From Henckelia pumila (taxonomy: Eukaryota > Streptophyta > Magnoliopsida > Lamiales > Gesneriaceae): DNA of 64,000 nucleotides. The stretch covers positions 180,067,449 to 180,131,448 of the forward strand of contig NC_133122.1 of NCBI RefSeq assembly GCF_033568475.1, given 5' to 3'. The translations under genes were made by a program, and so were the position numbers. Each line of letters begins with the position of its first letter. Position 1 is the stretch's first letter. Positions 11,832 to 31,900 of the stretch are shown here, piece by piece. Under the pieces are notes generated by a model. That model ran no database searches. It was not told where the DNA came from and saw only the letters and a list, made by a program, of their open reading frames with translations.

Positions 11832-11902
11832 TACCATCTCTTATGAATTGGAGCCACACGATTCAATCCCATTTATCCTTAATTTTCCTGAATTCACCAA
11901 TC

Positions 11903-11911
11903 TGACGTGGC
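11903..11911. promoter_or_regulatory. TGACGTGGC bZIP-type element
   Basis: A C-box/G-box hybrid (TGACGTGGC), 72 bp after the G-box. It is a classical bZIP/ABRE-like core. With the G-box it forms a plausible light- or stress-responsive cluster; no functional evidence is visible. Confidence 0.4.
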
Positions 11912-11939
11912 ACCCCTACATCTTCTTCATCCTTCCCCT

Positions 11940-12518
11940 GAACCAATCCCACAACTATTTCTCGCTTTGTATTATTTTATATTTTTTCTCAGTGTTTACT
12001 CTCTCAGATATCCGTTTTCTTTCGCTTTCTTTGTCTGTATTTTTCTCTCGATTCTTTTCCTCTTATTTGTGTTTCCGCCCTGCTGTTTCAGAGATTTTCT
12101 CAGTTAAAGATCGAGTCTTTGGGTGTGTTTCTGCGCATTTTTCCACTCGCTTTTCTGTTTATGAAAGATCTCTGCAGATTGAATCTTTTACCAAAGTTTT
12201 GTAAAAAAATCGGAACTGCAAAGTTTGTAGTTTTCCCACACGATCAAGAATTTCAGCGAGTGATTTCAAGTTTCTTGTTACCCACCCGTCTTTGAAAACA
12301 AGAAATTTTCGTGGTTCTGACTGTCTTTTTAATTGAGACGATATCTTGGATGTTCAGTGCTGTTTATTTGGGGGATCCATTAGTGGCCCTGGTGATTTAT
12401 ATAAAAGTTTATCTATCGAGATCTTAATTCTTGAGGTGCAAGCTGAGATTGAGGAAATTAATTTCGTTCAGCTTTTTGAAATTTCTGTGAAGAAGGAAAA
12501 GCAAAAATTGGAGAACTG
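11940..12518 (+). other. Probable 5' leader of the RVE gene
   Basis: A pyrimidine-rich, TC-tract-rich stretch typical of plant 5' UTRs runs into the ATG at 12519. The start is estimated and was not located. Open frames inside (for example from 11848 and 11907) are low-complexity Phe/Ser/Leu-rich and are not taken as protein-coding. Confidence 0.45.
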
Positions 12519-14929
12519 ATGGTCACTGCAGCCGGGACTATACAGGTTAGCATTTTGAGCAATGAAAAATTGTTTCCCTTTAGTTTTAAGGTTTTTTATT
12601 TGCATAGTTTGACTTCTTGTAGGTTTCTGGTGCTACAGACTTAACAGTAGTATCAGCAAGAATTGTGTTTTGTTTTTAACCACTACTGGTGAAATGAATG
12701 TCGATAAGACAGACAGCTTGTTCTTGATTTTTTTTTTTGTCCACCAAATCTATTTGGTCCGAGTATTAAGCTAGTGTTTGCAAAAAATAAAAAAATCCTA
12801 AATCACTTGCTTTTTTCTAGAGTTTGTACTTGAGTCTATGTTTACACTGATGCTGTGGTATTCCAGCCAGGTGTTTTGCTGTAGTGTGAATCATTTAAGC
12901 ATTCCATATCTGCGGTTTCTCGAGTATCATTCTTGACATTTAGTGGGTTGTTTTCTTTATTCCTCCTACCACAGGAACAAGATGGAGGCACGGGGTCAGA
13001 TAGTAGCAATAAGCCTCTTTTAGAATTGGGTGCATCTACTGGTGCCCTTTCGATGGAGCAGTTTCATAATGGGGAAGAGTTTTCTCCCAAGGTGTATGTC
13101 ATAACAATTTTGGTGCTAATATCCAACTTAACTTGCATTTTGGCAACTTATTTTGTTTTTAACGTTATGTTTGAATAGGTGAGGAAGCAGTATACCATCA
13201 CGAAACAAAGGGAACGATGGACGGAAGAAGAGCATAAAAAGTTTCTTGAGGCACTGAAACTCTATGGTCGAGCTTGGAGGAGAATTGAAGGTGTTTTTTT
13301 TGTTGAAATCGTGCTCTGTAAATAAATCTTTCGGTTTTTCGTTTGTATTGGTGAATTTTGAAATTGTGTTTCATCATCTTTACAGAGCACGTGAGTACGA
13401 AAACTGCGGTGCAGATTCGGAGCCACGCACAGAAATTCTTCTCCAAGGTTTGACTGCACTTATATCAGTAGCAATATCTATACACTTCTGTTTGCAGCCC
13501 TTATAGGCAAGAAGTAGTGTAATGTTGGGCTCCAACTTTATTCTATTCATGTTGTGTTGATATTAAATGTCTATGTGGTGTGATTAGGTCGCACGCGATC
13601 CAAATGGAGGTGATGCCGACGCCGAAAAACCGATTGAAATTCCTCCTCCTAGGCCTAAGAGAAAACCAATGCACCCTTATCCTCGTAAATTGGTTTGTCC
13701 AGTCAAATCAGGAATTATAATACCCGAGAAACCAACAAGGTCTTCGTCTTCTACTCTGTCTACGTCAGAACCGGAGAACCAATCTCCTACGTCGGTATTA
13801 TCGGCAGTCGGATCAGATGCGTGCGCTCGGGCAAATTGTTTGTCTCTTAATTCTGGTTCAAAAGATGAATATTCAAGCCCGGATGAACAAGTTTCTCCGG
13901 TACTACTTCTATTTATTTTACTCATCTTCCAATAGTGCGCGTGATATGGCAAACTCTTGATCCACTTGAAATGTTTATGTTATATTCGAACTAGACGATT
14001 TGATATCATTAAGGTTCAAGCATCTTTTTTGTGTGATTTTTTGTGGTTAAGTTATGCAAGAGAAGATGTTTTTATCATATTTATCGAAGTTTGTTTTTCA
14101 TATACAAAGGGATGATGATTGTATTATGTATAACAGAAGAATAGGTCTTCATGGTTGAAGCATATAAATCTGTGATGCATTTCATTCTCTCTTCTCTGTA
14201 TTTCTCTACCCGATGTTTTAATTGAACAGTTTAACTGGACAGGAATTGGAGCTTTTGTCTCAAAATGAATCTCTTGGTAAAGAAGACTCAAACGAATCAT
14301 CTGCTCAGTGCTTGAAGCTGTTTGGTAAAACGCTACTCATTTCTGATCCACAGGGGCTATCTAATGTAGCAGCAATGGCTAGCAAGCTTGAGTCCTCTGG
14401 CGAAAACGTGGGGACTTGTTTATTTCCTTGGAGCGTTGCACCTTTGTCACTTCATTGCGGTGCAACAAAGAGCGATATTTATTACACACAGGTGGTGTGC
14501 GAAAACTCACACCCTGTGGATACTCGGTGTCCGGTTTCTTTACCATGGTTGACGCTCTGCAGCACCAAATCACCCACAACTCAGGAAGTGCATAATCCAA
14601 CCCCAATCAAAGGTCGAATCTCGTGTGATATGCCAGGCAAAGATGAAGAAAAGGAGGGATCCTCAACTGGTTCAAACACGGATTCGGTTTGCACAACAGG
14701 AGGAGAGAAAAACTGGGGAGCTGATAGCTATGGTCTCTCGTTTGAGTGGAAATCTGAGGGACAAAAATCACTGCCCTCCAAATTAAGCATGACAATTTCG
14801 GCTAAGTCGGCTAAGCGTGGAAAAGGTTTTGTGCCTTATAAACGATGCCTCGGCGAAAACCTATACACTTCAACCTCGAATGAGGCTTCCGAAGAACGAG
14901 AGAAACAGAGGGTTCGCCTCTGCTTATAA
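12519..14929 (+). CDS. RVE: REVEILLE-type SHAQKYF-class MYB transcription factor
   Basis: Coding exons: 12519-12545, 12975-13091, 13179-13290, 13386-13447, 13588-13899, 14243-14929; all junctions are GT/AG and phase-consistent, giving 438 aa. The single MYB repeat spans about residues 49-106, with Trp62 and Trp81 and the recognition-helix signature SHAQKFF at 98-104. It is followed by the proline/basic block [16 protein letters not shown] diagnostic of LHY/CCA1/RVE proteins. [15 protein letters not shown] and EGSSTGSNT also match the RVE1/RVE7 group. These are nuclear DNA-binding proteins that recognise the evening element and link the circadian clock to auxin and growth output (family knowledge). 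Exon 1 codes only nine residues. The exon 6 acceptor was set at 14242 because the upstream AG at 14229 shifts the frame to an early stop. RVE1 versus RVE7 was not resolved. Confidence 0.92.
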
Positions 14930-15250
14930 AAGCTGGTGAAGTAAGGTTATGCATTTTCCGAGGTGCAATGACCATTAACATTTAGCAATGTATGTCTAGT
15001 GTAATTTTTGTTTACCTCATGAATCTTGAGATGTATTTTAAGTTTTGGAATTGGAAATTCTAATGTTGTAATGTGCGAGGAGTTGAATTGTGTTTGTGCA
15101 ATATCTCTCACATCTCTGAGCTTTCTTTGTATAATTTGTAGTATATATATAACATTAAGAAGAGCTTGGAAGTTCAATGTCGACATTTTTGTTGTTCAAT
15201 TGCATTTCCTAGTCGAGAACTATTATATGCTACTTTAAATATTTGCTACT
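14930..15250 (+). other. Probable 3' UTR of RVE
   Basis: AT-rich DNA directly after the RVE stop codon, with no competing gene. The exact poly(A) site was not determined. Confidence 0.4.
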
Positions 15251-16696
15251 CACAGCTTTTACCATATATGCTACTGGATGTGACTGCCGATATGATTTAG
15301 TACTGATTAATGTGGCAACAGATATTGTATGTACTATCGAGCATTTATTACTTTAGTAAAGTTATTGTTACTAATAATTGTGCGTTCTAATTTTGTTAAA
15401 ACGTAATATCATGTTTTGATTCTTCTCTAGGTCTCATGCTCCGGATTGAAGTGCAACATCTGTGTTGCGTGCAAATAAAATTTGAAAATAACAAATTTAG
15501 TTATACAGAATTTAACTAAAAAACAGTATATATTTCACGACGAAATTTGTTCTTGCATCCCAACATACAAATTATAAGCAGAAGGTAAAACTTATAATCA
15601 CATGGACAACGAAAATTAAATAATAACAGTACTTCAGAATTTCTCTTTTTTCATCGGCCCAAGATTAGGTATTTTCTCCCTTCTCTCTTCGAGTTCCTTT
15701 TCATTCTTATGTAGGGGAGGTACATTGTGAACGATGAAGATCGGATTCAAATCTCTATATCGACTGAAATAGGTTTTGGATTGTGGGGCCTTCTACTTGC
15801 TGCTGAAATGCTCAAAATTTAGGTGCTTATGTTCAAATTTTGGGAGAGGTTTTCGTACATTTTTTTGTGTATATTTATAGGTGGAGGATAGGAGCTTGGA
15901 AGGTCATTCAATCATATGATATTGTGATCATTATTTCTTGATATAATGATAAAATAATGGTGGTTCTTGATTTTCGGTTTCCTTAAAACTGTCTTTTATT
16001 ATTGATTTTACGGATTGTTTGACTATTCACAACGACCAATATGAATGACATTTTCGAAGAATACCCTTGTTTGGTGGTTCAAAATTCGTAATGTCTGTGT
16101 CAATAATCATCTCCCCTTCATAGTTTTTCCGAGTCTTTCACACCCTTACACATCATATCATTTACATATAGATTCTCTAGTTCTACAAGTTAAAATGCTA
16201 CTCTATGTTACAAGCAATTTAGTATCAATATTGTGAATGCTGATCACTTGTATTTTCTGTTTGTTCCGAGGATAGTTTTAGGCGGTCTTTTAAATTACTT
16301 AACATGTGGGTTGAGGGGGGGATGAAAAGGGAAAATAGATGCAATGTTATCCCATCTTTCTCATAATGGTCTTCAAAGTTAGGTCGGGAATCTTCATCAA
16401 GGATAAATATTCGATTGTGAAAGGGGAATCTTGTATTGCTTCTTCTTCTTTTTTAAATAGTGCATAAATAATTTACGTTATAGTTAAAAATAAATTGATA
16501 TTTAATTTATTTTTAAATTGAACAAATAAAGTTGAAATCGTTTGATTTGAATGATATGATAAATAATACATAGATAAGTAATTGAATGACCAAGATAGTT
16601 CTTATAAAGAGTTCATGTATGATTAGATAATATAGAATAGAATATTAAATGAATCTTATTTTCACAATTTACAAAAAGTCTATATGTATGTGTGTG

Positions 16697-16746
<50 letters not shown>

Positions 16747-17700
16747 TTATTTACTTTGTTCAATTTCGGATATGATATCGATATTTTGTGTATATAAAAT
16801 GTCCAAAAAAATTGAGAAATTCAAATAATCAACATATATTTGTTGGTTAAGATTTTAATGCATGACCAGATAGTTTTCAATTATTATCGCCAATTACTTG
16901 TAAACTTGAGATCAAACATTGTACAAATTAAGGCATAATAATTAATCAATGTCTCCACGGTTTCCTGTGCATAATCTAAGTTCAAAACCAATTATCCATA
17001 TTCGAATACTGATGTAGCTAAAAGATATATTTGCTCGACTACGTAGATTGAAGTATAAAACTCATTTGGTAGTCGTAGACGACTGGGTCGTAGATGGATC
17101 TTCGTAACCGTATACCAGTAAACAATTTCGTCGATCATTACCTAAGTAAAATAGAGGCGTCAACGATTGTCGTAGATACTCCGACACTCAAGTCAGTAAA
17201 TAACATAATAATAATATCTGAAATCTAAAGAAGCAAAATGTAGGATAAATGAATGTATTATTTAATTATGTCGGATGCTCCTCTATTTCCACATATTTAG
17301 ACATACTCAACAACGTGCATAAACACTGATATACATCATGAACTTAGTTCTAATCCAATAAACAATCAAATAAATCAAATTGAGCTTATAACCCATCATA
17401 TATGAACTAGAACATAAAGTCTATCAATAAAATTAAAACTTACACTTACACTTACACAACATGGAAAGATTATTAGATTTTTTTTTCAAGTTGGTTTATG
17501 ATTTATCTCGTTTAACTCGAGATTCCGTTTTAAATTTTATAGACTACTGTCTGATGCTATACACATTGAAAAGAATTATAAAATTATATATATATTTGAT
17601 TGATGATAAATAATTCATGCAAAGAAATAGTAGCGTAAAAAACCCGCGCAAACCTAACCACCTATTTGTTGGATATAATCCGTATATTCTCGTTTCATTT
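15250..17700. other. Intergenic spacer between RVE and UGP
   Basis: No supported gene. Holds an (AT)n microsatellite at 16702-16742 and otherwise unremarkable AT-rich DNA. Confidence 0.55.
16702..16742. repeat. (AT)n microsatellite
   Basis: Uninterrupted AT dinucleotide run of about 40 bases, preceded by TGTGTGTA. Confidence 0.95.
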
Positions 17701-17825
17701 TGGGACGTGGTGGGCACCGAAAACAATCCCGTTGGCCTTACACGTAAACGGGCCCCTCGACTTTTAGTTATTTATAATTTTGCCCCTCATCTTTGCTCAT
17801 TTCCACGGACTACCCCTCCATTTAA

Positions 17826-17836
17826 ATATATATATA
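17826..17836 (+). promoter_or_regulatory. Probable TATA box of UGP
   Basis: ATATATATATA lies about 125 bp before the UGP start codon, at a suitable distance for a short leader. A GGACGTGG (ACGT-core) element sits upstream at 17703-17710. Both calls rest on position and motif only. Confidence 0.5.
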
Positions 17837-17955
17837 CACGAATCCAGCCACGGTGTGGAGCTTCCTTTTCCTTCTTCGTTTACGTGTCCTTTAGGTTTCT
17901 TCCCTTTCTCTCGGCTTCTAGATCTGTGTTTGAGCTCAGTGTCATTAAATCTGGA

Positions 17956-24689
<6,734 letters not shown>

Positions 24690-25975
24690 AAGACGACTTG
24701 TTTCCTCTGGACTTCGAGCAATGTTTCTACAAGAAGTTAGTTTTATTTTTTGGTTGTGATTAGCATCAAGTATGGAAGTATGAGATGAATAAACCCATTG
24801 AACAGACAAAAGTAAATGGGCTTCCTTTTATTAAAATTTGTGATGCACTGATTAGTCATCAGAATTTGTGAGCTTCCTCGTGTTGTTACTCAGTCGGGAG
24901 CAAAACACGCGCCCACGCACACGAGAGCACCTCAAATTCAATAATTGATCACCAACACAACACGTTCCCAAGCTCATAAATTGCGAGTGAAGAGAATATA
25001 TTTTTCACGTTTTAAAGCTAAGTCAACATTAAAAATTAACTAAACACAATCATTAATTCTAGGTCAACGTCAAAAATTAACTAAACACAATCAATGATTG
25101 TGTCAGATGCCTATTTTCAAATTGAATAATTAATTTGAAAATAACATAAAGCTACACACTGTGACATCTCATTTAGATCCTACAACTCGCAAGCCTAAAC
25201 GCCACAATTTCAATTTTATAAACTAGTATTTCTTCATTCCTTTTAACTACATTACTAGTCCAGGTAATAATTTTCCGAATTCGATGGCCGAGTTTCCAAA
25301 GGAATCACAAATTAAATGAGGTTGCCACGTTCAAATTAATTGAGGACAGAGAAGTTTTCAGTTCTCATGTACTTATCAAGATTGAAAATTCCGAAGTTAT
25401 GAGATATTCTTTGTGTCTCACTCATTTAGGTTAGATTTTTTTTCTCACTCTCGTTATAATTATATAGTCTAGTTTTAATATTTACTTTTATTAAATTAAT
25501 ATCATTAATTTTTTATGTAAATATTTATTATATTAAAATTTTCATTAAATAAGGGCAAAATAGAAAATTTATTTACAATATTTATTCTTTCAAACACGAA
25601 AAAACACACAAGCTTAAATGAGTGAGAGATGTGAAATATATTAAAATGAAGCAATTTGTTAGGGTGTTTTTGCCCGAATAATACCAAGTATGTTAAATAA
25701 TGAAATGGATTTTAATAATTTTATGTTCAAGGACCCCAACCCTCACTATCAATTGTTAAAAAAAAAAAAAAAATAAATAAATAAAATAAAGGAGTTCTAG
25801 GCTTTTAGCCAATGCTATATTAAAAATCAATGACTTGACATAAATCCAAAAACTTTGAGCGACAGGTCTTCAAAAACATGATCTAAGTGGCCAACCGAGC
25901 CATCAATTGGTGGAGTGAAATTGGTTTTATAGAATTAATTTGAAATTGGTTTTATAGAATTAATTGGTTCGACGA
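24690..25975. other. UGP 3' UTR and following spacer, no gene seen
   Basis: The first 200 bp are probably the UGP 3' UTR; the rest is AT-rich spacer. There is a short local duplication at 25921-25966, where TTGGTTTTATAGAATTAATT occurs twice, and an A/AAAT tract near 25757-25790. Confidence 0.5.
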
Positions 25976-25980
25976 GTAAC

Positions 25981-26141
25981 ACTCTTGTGAGATGGTCTCA
26001 TCCGTAAGACGGGTCAACCCTATCCATATTTATAATAATAAGTAATACTTTTGACATAAATTGTAATACTTTTTAATGGATAACCCATACAATAGATCCG
26101 TCTCATAAAAATGACCATTGAGACCGTCTCATAGGAGTTTT
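25981..26141. mobile_element. MITE, GAGACGGTCTC family, copy B
   Basis: The best preserved of four copies. The left end ACTCTTGTGAGATGGTCTCA pairs with the inverse of the right end TGAGACCGTCTCATAGGAGT. The interior contains AAGACGGGTCAACCCTATCC, TACTTTTGACATAAA and GATCCGTCTCA. It is 161 bp and non-coding. Confidence 0.75.
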
Positions 26142-28080
26142 TGCCTTTTAATAATATCATAAAATCCTAATAATGAAAAACATTCACGAACATCAAAATA
26201 TATTATATTACAAAAACTCTTTTTTCTATCTATCAATTAATCAATTTGTAAGACGGATCTTCGATTTAATTTAATTCATAAAAAAAATCTTCTCCCGTTA
26301 AAAATATTATTTTTAACTAAAACTATGAATGATATGAATTTTTTTTACGAATATAAATTCATGAAATCGTATCACAAATCACCTACTCATATCATATTAT
26401 ACTATTATAATACGATAAATTTTCCCTACAAGTATCACAAAACAAAGACTTTTTTCATGCTTATAAATACCCGAAAAATATGGTACACACGACATATGCT
26501 ATTTCACGGTTTTCACTTATCTTAATTTCTTTCACCGATATATTTTCGGTCCTCGACTCGAAACATAAAAATCCGAATTCCATTGCAAAGAAAAAAAAAA
26601 AATTACACCTATCCCCGACATATTTGTTGGTATCTTTCTATTTATAAATAATTATGGGAGAATTATGGAAAACGATCATGGTTAGAACATGTACACGTTG
26701 TCTGTAATATGTACAACTCGTACGTAGTACTGAGATGACATACCAAGTGGTCCTGCTATGTGACACATCCATTTTCCTTTTCAAATACTTCCCATTATTA
26801 TTTAATTTTACTCGTCTTGCAATTGTTGGCGGATTAATTTATTTCTCTCTTTCCGAGTAAAAGGTAGGTATGGCCACATACATTCTTTTAATATATACTC
26901 ACGATCTATCGAGACTCTTTTTTTTTTAAAAAATAAATTTTAAATTCCAGGTAAAAATATTAGTGCATGCACATACACAGATATGCTTAGTGGGCATGGT
27001 CAAAAAAAGGTTCAAAGACAGGAGATTTCCATGCATTAAAAGATGGGAATATTTTATGATATATATTTTTTTATTATATCTATTATTCGTAGAATTAAAA
27101 TGCGCAAGAAATTAAGGATTTTGGGTTTTTCGCTCAAAGGATCTCCCATATGCCCCCACTTGATGGTCTTGAAAATTCAAATTAACAATCGGCCATGTTT
27201 TAGAAATTGAAGACAAATAAATGTTTATGATCCAAGTTATGGATACATTAACAATGCCACGAGGGAAGGTAGAAGGTCTAAAAGAAGCCATGGATTTATG
27301 GATGTGCATGCCACATGAAATTTAATAATTTCATTGAGACGAATGAAAAAAAATTTCATTCCAAGAAACAATAAGATTTTTTTTTTTAGAAAATCTCGTG
27401 TTCCATTATCAACCCATAAGATCGTCCATAAGTATACCTTTGTTAAAAGTTAAAAAAAAAAACAAAAACAAAAAACACGTTTAAAGAATATATCATCCTT
27501 ATTTTTTAAAAATCAAATAAGGTTTAACCACTAAGTTAAAAAAAAATTCACACACATTCATCTCATTTATAAATAGTTTTATTTCCGATTTTGAAAAATA
27601 TAGTTCTTGAACACAACTTATTTTATATAAAAAGTTTTACAAATGATGCTGATATAATTAGCTTGTATAATGAACACTATCGTCGTGAAGAAGTATCAAA
27701 GTTTGATGAACAAATTTAGAGTCCATTACTCCATTTTTCAACTTTCAAGTGGAACAAAACTCCAATCTCGACCAAATTTTTGTAAGAGAGACGTTTATGT
27801 CAATACACCGCGATCACATACCGATTAGGCCGGTAGATGTAATGATCTTATTAATTCTTGCTAATCCACAATGAAGAGGTAAGATGATAGTACATGTTTG
27901 AAGGCTTTCTCTTTCATTGTCATGTGCAATATTATATTGTGATGGTCCGTACTCTGACAATGACCACTGAAGGATGGTCGCACATGCTTCCTGTCAAATC
28001 ATTTTTCCATTCCACGGTCAGAATCCCACCGTACTCTTCCATCAACGGTCCAAATCCCCTCTTTCCCAAAACCTCTCTCT
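26142..28080. other. Upstream spacer of the ARF gene, no gene seen
   Basis: AT-rich with homopolymer A/T runs. Base composition becomes more even after about 27900, where promoter sequence of the ARF gene probably lies. No coding region is supported. Confidence 0.5.
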
Positions 28081-28100
28081 GCTGATAGCCCAGTAGTCCA

Positions 28101-28132
28101 AGAAAGAGAGAGAGAGACAGAAAGAAAGAGGG
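28101..28132. promoter_or_regulatory. GA-rich tract in the ARF promoter/leader
   Basis: AGAAAGAGAGAGAGAGACAG followed by AAAGAAAGAGGG, a GAGA-type tract of the kind bound by plant BPC proteins. It includes one GAGACA (the inverse of the TGTCTC auxin-response core) at 28114-28119. A single AuxRE core this close to a GA tract is weak evidence of autoregulation. Confidence 0.4.
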
Positions 28133-28545
28133 ACACTCACTGAGCCATTTTGCATAGTATCAGCAGTACAGAATTTGCATTTGCATTTGCATCTGCATTA
28201 TTATTATCATCATCAATCCCACATATACACGCACATACTTACACTTTTTTTATTTTTTATTTTTTTAGCTTGCTCTTCCTTACTCTCTCCACTGTGGGGT
28301 GACTGCTATCAGGTCGACCTTTGGTCGGGTGGACTATAAAAAGATAAAGAAGGCCCTTTTCTTTCGTTTTCTCTCACTTGTTCACTTCCCTGATAGGAGT
28401 GGAGTGGGGTGATAGCGATTGGTTTTTGGTAAAGTTCTTAGCTTCCAGCTTCTGCCTACTGTAACTACAAAAACCCAGAAGAAGCAAGACAAGAAAAAAA
28501 AAGATGGGGCTTTTCCCCTTTCTTTAACTTGTCAATCAATTATTC

Positions 28546-28686
28546 ATGGGGTGTCATACTGAGGGAGATGAAGTTGTCTCTTTTTGGCTTTATTTTTCTT
28601 GTGGGTTTCTTGCGACTATCGATTATCGGCTGAAATTGGGTGCTCTCGGGAGTTTGTATGCACTTTCTTTTCGTGGGTTTGTTTGA
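28546..28686 (+). CDS. Upstream ORF in the ARF leader (46 codons)
   Basis: An ATG in the long presumed 5' leader opens 46 codons ending at TGA 28684-28686, wholly upstream of the ARF ATG at 28948 and interrupted by no splice site. The peptide contains VVSFWLYFSCGFLATI, mildly hydrophobic. A seven-codon uORF starts at 28504. Upstream ORFs repress translation of several Arabidopsis ARF messages (family knowledge); whether these do is inference, and peptide conservation is unknown. Confidence 0.35.
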   Translation: MGCHTEGDEVVSFWLYFSCGFLATIDYRLKLGALGSLYALSFRGFV

Positions 28687-28947
28687 ATTCGGCCGTGGTT
28701 GTCGGTGAAGAGAAATGCAGGTGAGTGTTATTTGAGTTGGGAGGCTGAGATGGTAGGCAGGAGGGGATTGTTGGAGCTTGTAATGACGGAGTGTTTAGGG
28801 TTCGAGATGTTAAGGATCTCTCCAATGGGGGTTTCAGTAAGCTGAAACTGAGGTTGCAATAAATAGTTCTGTTATACTAGGAGTCGTTGCTACTTTAATT
28901 TATAAAGATCGATATATTCTATATTTAAGTGAAGTGTGGATAAAACT

Positions 28948-31900
28948 ATGAAGCCTTCAACATCAGGGATGGGTCAGCAGTCTCATGAAGGTGCCAATTG
29001 TGTCTTCTCTTTGTGTTTATGCACTTTCCTGTTTTGGCTTAGACTTTTCTTTTCTTCTGTTTTCGTTTTCAACTCTATAATTATTCTCAATTATTTCCTC
29101 ATGTTACCGATCAATTTCTTGTCTTGCTGAACTTCACGCTTAATTACCCTTTCTTGGTAGATTTCTTTAATATGTTTTGCCAACAAAGAACTTCCAATTA
29201 GTAATTTAGCTGGACAAATATCATGGCTGATGGATGATTTCTTGTTGATTGTGGTTTTGAAAGGGGAGAAGAAGTGTTTGAATTCGGAGCTATGGCATGC
29301 CTGTGCTGGTCCTCTGGTTTCCCTACCAACTGTGGGGAGTCGTGTGGTTTACTTCCCTCAGGGGCATAGTGAACAGGTTATTTGGAGTATTCTATCGCCA
29401 TCTGTGTGTATCTTTAATATGTTTTTTTTAGCATGCGTGGCATCTAAAATATTATATTATAACTGGTAAACGTTTTAACAGGTTGCTGCCACAACTAATA
29501 AAGAAATAGATGCCCACATACCTAACTACCCGAGCTTGCCACCACAGTTGATTTGCCAACTTCACAATGTGACAATGCATGTATGCTTTCTTTATTATAT
29601 CTTTGTTCTTAGCCTTTTGCAGATTTACCCAATTGGGAAATTACTGTGTCGACCTTTAAGAGAGTTCCTTTCACATGTTGAATTTCAGGCAGATGTTGAA
29701 ACGGATGAAGTATATGCTCAGATGACATTGCAGCCCTTAACTCCGGTATTTTGAAATACACATAGAATTGCTTGATACTTTGTGTAGCTTTCTTCTAATA
29801 ATCAGAATCGGTGTATGAAATAATTTTTTTATTCAACGGCAGCAAGAACAAAAGGATACTTATCTTCCGGTGGAGCTGGGAACTCCTAGCAGGCAGCCGA
29901 CTAATTACTTTTGCAAGACTCTGACAGCAAGTGATACTAGTACACATGGAGGCTTCTCTGTTCCACGTCGGGCTGCAGAAAAAGTTTTCCCACCTTTGGT
30001 AAAGACACTTGTAATCTGATCGTTGTGATGCAAAACTGGTGTTGAAACTGTCTGCAAATTTTCATTTTCCCTCAGGATTTCTCACAGACGCCACCTGCAC
30101 AAGAACTTATTGCTAGGGATCTTCATGATGTTGAATGGAAATTTAGGCATATTTTTCGAGGTAAGATTGTGAGGGCTTAAAACCTAGATTCATATGTTAG
30201 TGAATTAGTATATGGATCTCACTTCAGTCCTTTGTTTTTATCATGCTTAACAAGAAAATATGCATGCATAACTTTTAAGTATGAGCTGAAGTTTCACTCG
30301 CCTAGACATATTCACTCTTTCTTTACATGATCAGATAAACTGGGGCCTCAAATTAAAATAAAAGTCATCCAGATACAAGATCAATTCCTAAACCCTAAAA
30401 AACTATCTGGATACTGATACAGGTAAATGGGATTTGTTTACTTGGTTTTCCTTCTGCTGGATGACACCCCTGCTATGTCACTTCTTTGAAAAAAAAAAAT
30501 TCTGTAGTTGAAAAAATCTCCATCTGTTGATGACATTCAAATTTCAAAGTTATTAAATTAGGCAGCTGCATGTGTTAGCTTCCAAACTCAATTTTTCACC
30601 AACGTTCTCCATTTGTTGCTTCACCGTTAGAGTTCCTATTATGGTACCTCCTTTTGTTGCCGTTTAAAGGCTTCATCTACTTAGAATATTCAAAATTAAA
30701 GTATAGCGATAGTATAATGCATAATAAGTATCTTTCGCACTTGTCTTGAGCTCATGCTATCGGTCTTTTCTTGTTTTATCAATTTTTGCATCAGCAACAA
30801 AATCCAATAGGACAAGTGGTGACCATACAAACGCCAGCATTAAAAATCATAATAGCATTAACTAAAATAAAATGAAAAAATTATTATAACTTTAATACTG
30901 GGGATTCATTACAACCTGAAAATAAGTTGAAACCAACTTGTTGGAAGAGAAAAAGTATAGGGAATAAGACAAATAATAACGTACTACTTGAAGATTTGAA
31001 TAGCCTTCGGATCTTCAACCACTGTCCTTCCCCTAGAAAATCTCCTGTTATTTGTAAATTGGAAACGCTGAAGTTTGAACTACTAAGCTTTAGAGGTCTT
31101 TCTTTCCTTCTGTCAGGAGCTGTTCTTCCTACTTTCTGCCTAACTAATGCGATTATAGCGAGCCCCATATTCTCGAGTTGGGGAGTTTCTCAGGAATATT
31201 ATTTTGTTACTCCGGTTCGGCTACTTGCCTTTTCCTCTCATCAGTGTGGTGATGACATCACCAATTATTAAAAACAGTCAATATAATTGCTCTAGGCCTG
31301 TTGTTTGTGTGCAATGCATCAATTGTTACTTAATTTGGCTATCACATGAGATTTTGGTCAAAATACCGAAACATGGATTTCAATTCTGATTATCTGTTCT
31401 GATTATCTGAACACCACTAAGCAATTTTTTCTTGATTTAAGTAGAATTGGGTTGAGTGATAGATATAAAGTGTATAGGCTTTTAACAGTATCAATTTGAT
31501 AAGCTATCTTACAGGTTTATGAGTAATATCTACAAAGAGTCCATCATCGGCCTTTGGACACATAAACACAAAGAGTTAAGATAAGAAATTTTTCAAAGTT
31601 TTTTAATTTTCACGCATGCAAATCTACTTGATTAAGCTTCGTATTGCATACAAAATGTATATAAGACACATTTATACCTTTCGAGGTTATATTGTATTTG
31701 TACGGAGCATCGTGACTAAATGATTATAACGTACAGTAAAATAAAATATACGGGATTAAGAAGAAATCAAATTCACTTGCATATAGTGTTAAATTATTTT
31801 CCTCCATGTTGCTCCATTGAGTATGTTTTGGAAATGTACCATATTATTTAGGAGAACCTTGATAACTCTTTCTACGAATAAAACAACTCAAACTACAAGA

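Noticed and set aside
29221-29263. In-frame upstream ATG giving an alternative ARF N-terminus (79-codon frame from 29230)
   Set aside because: The exon 1 plus exon 2 model gives the conserved MKxSTSGxGQQ..GEK start of ARF8-type proteins with correct splice sites, so the frame from 29230 is intron read-through.
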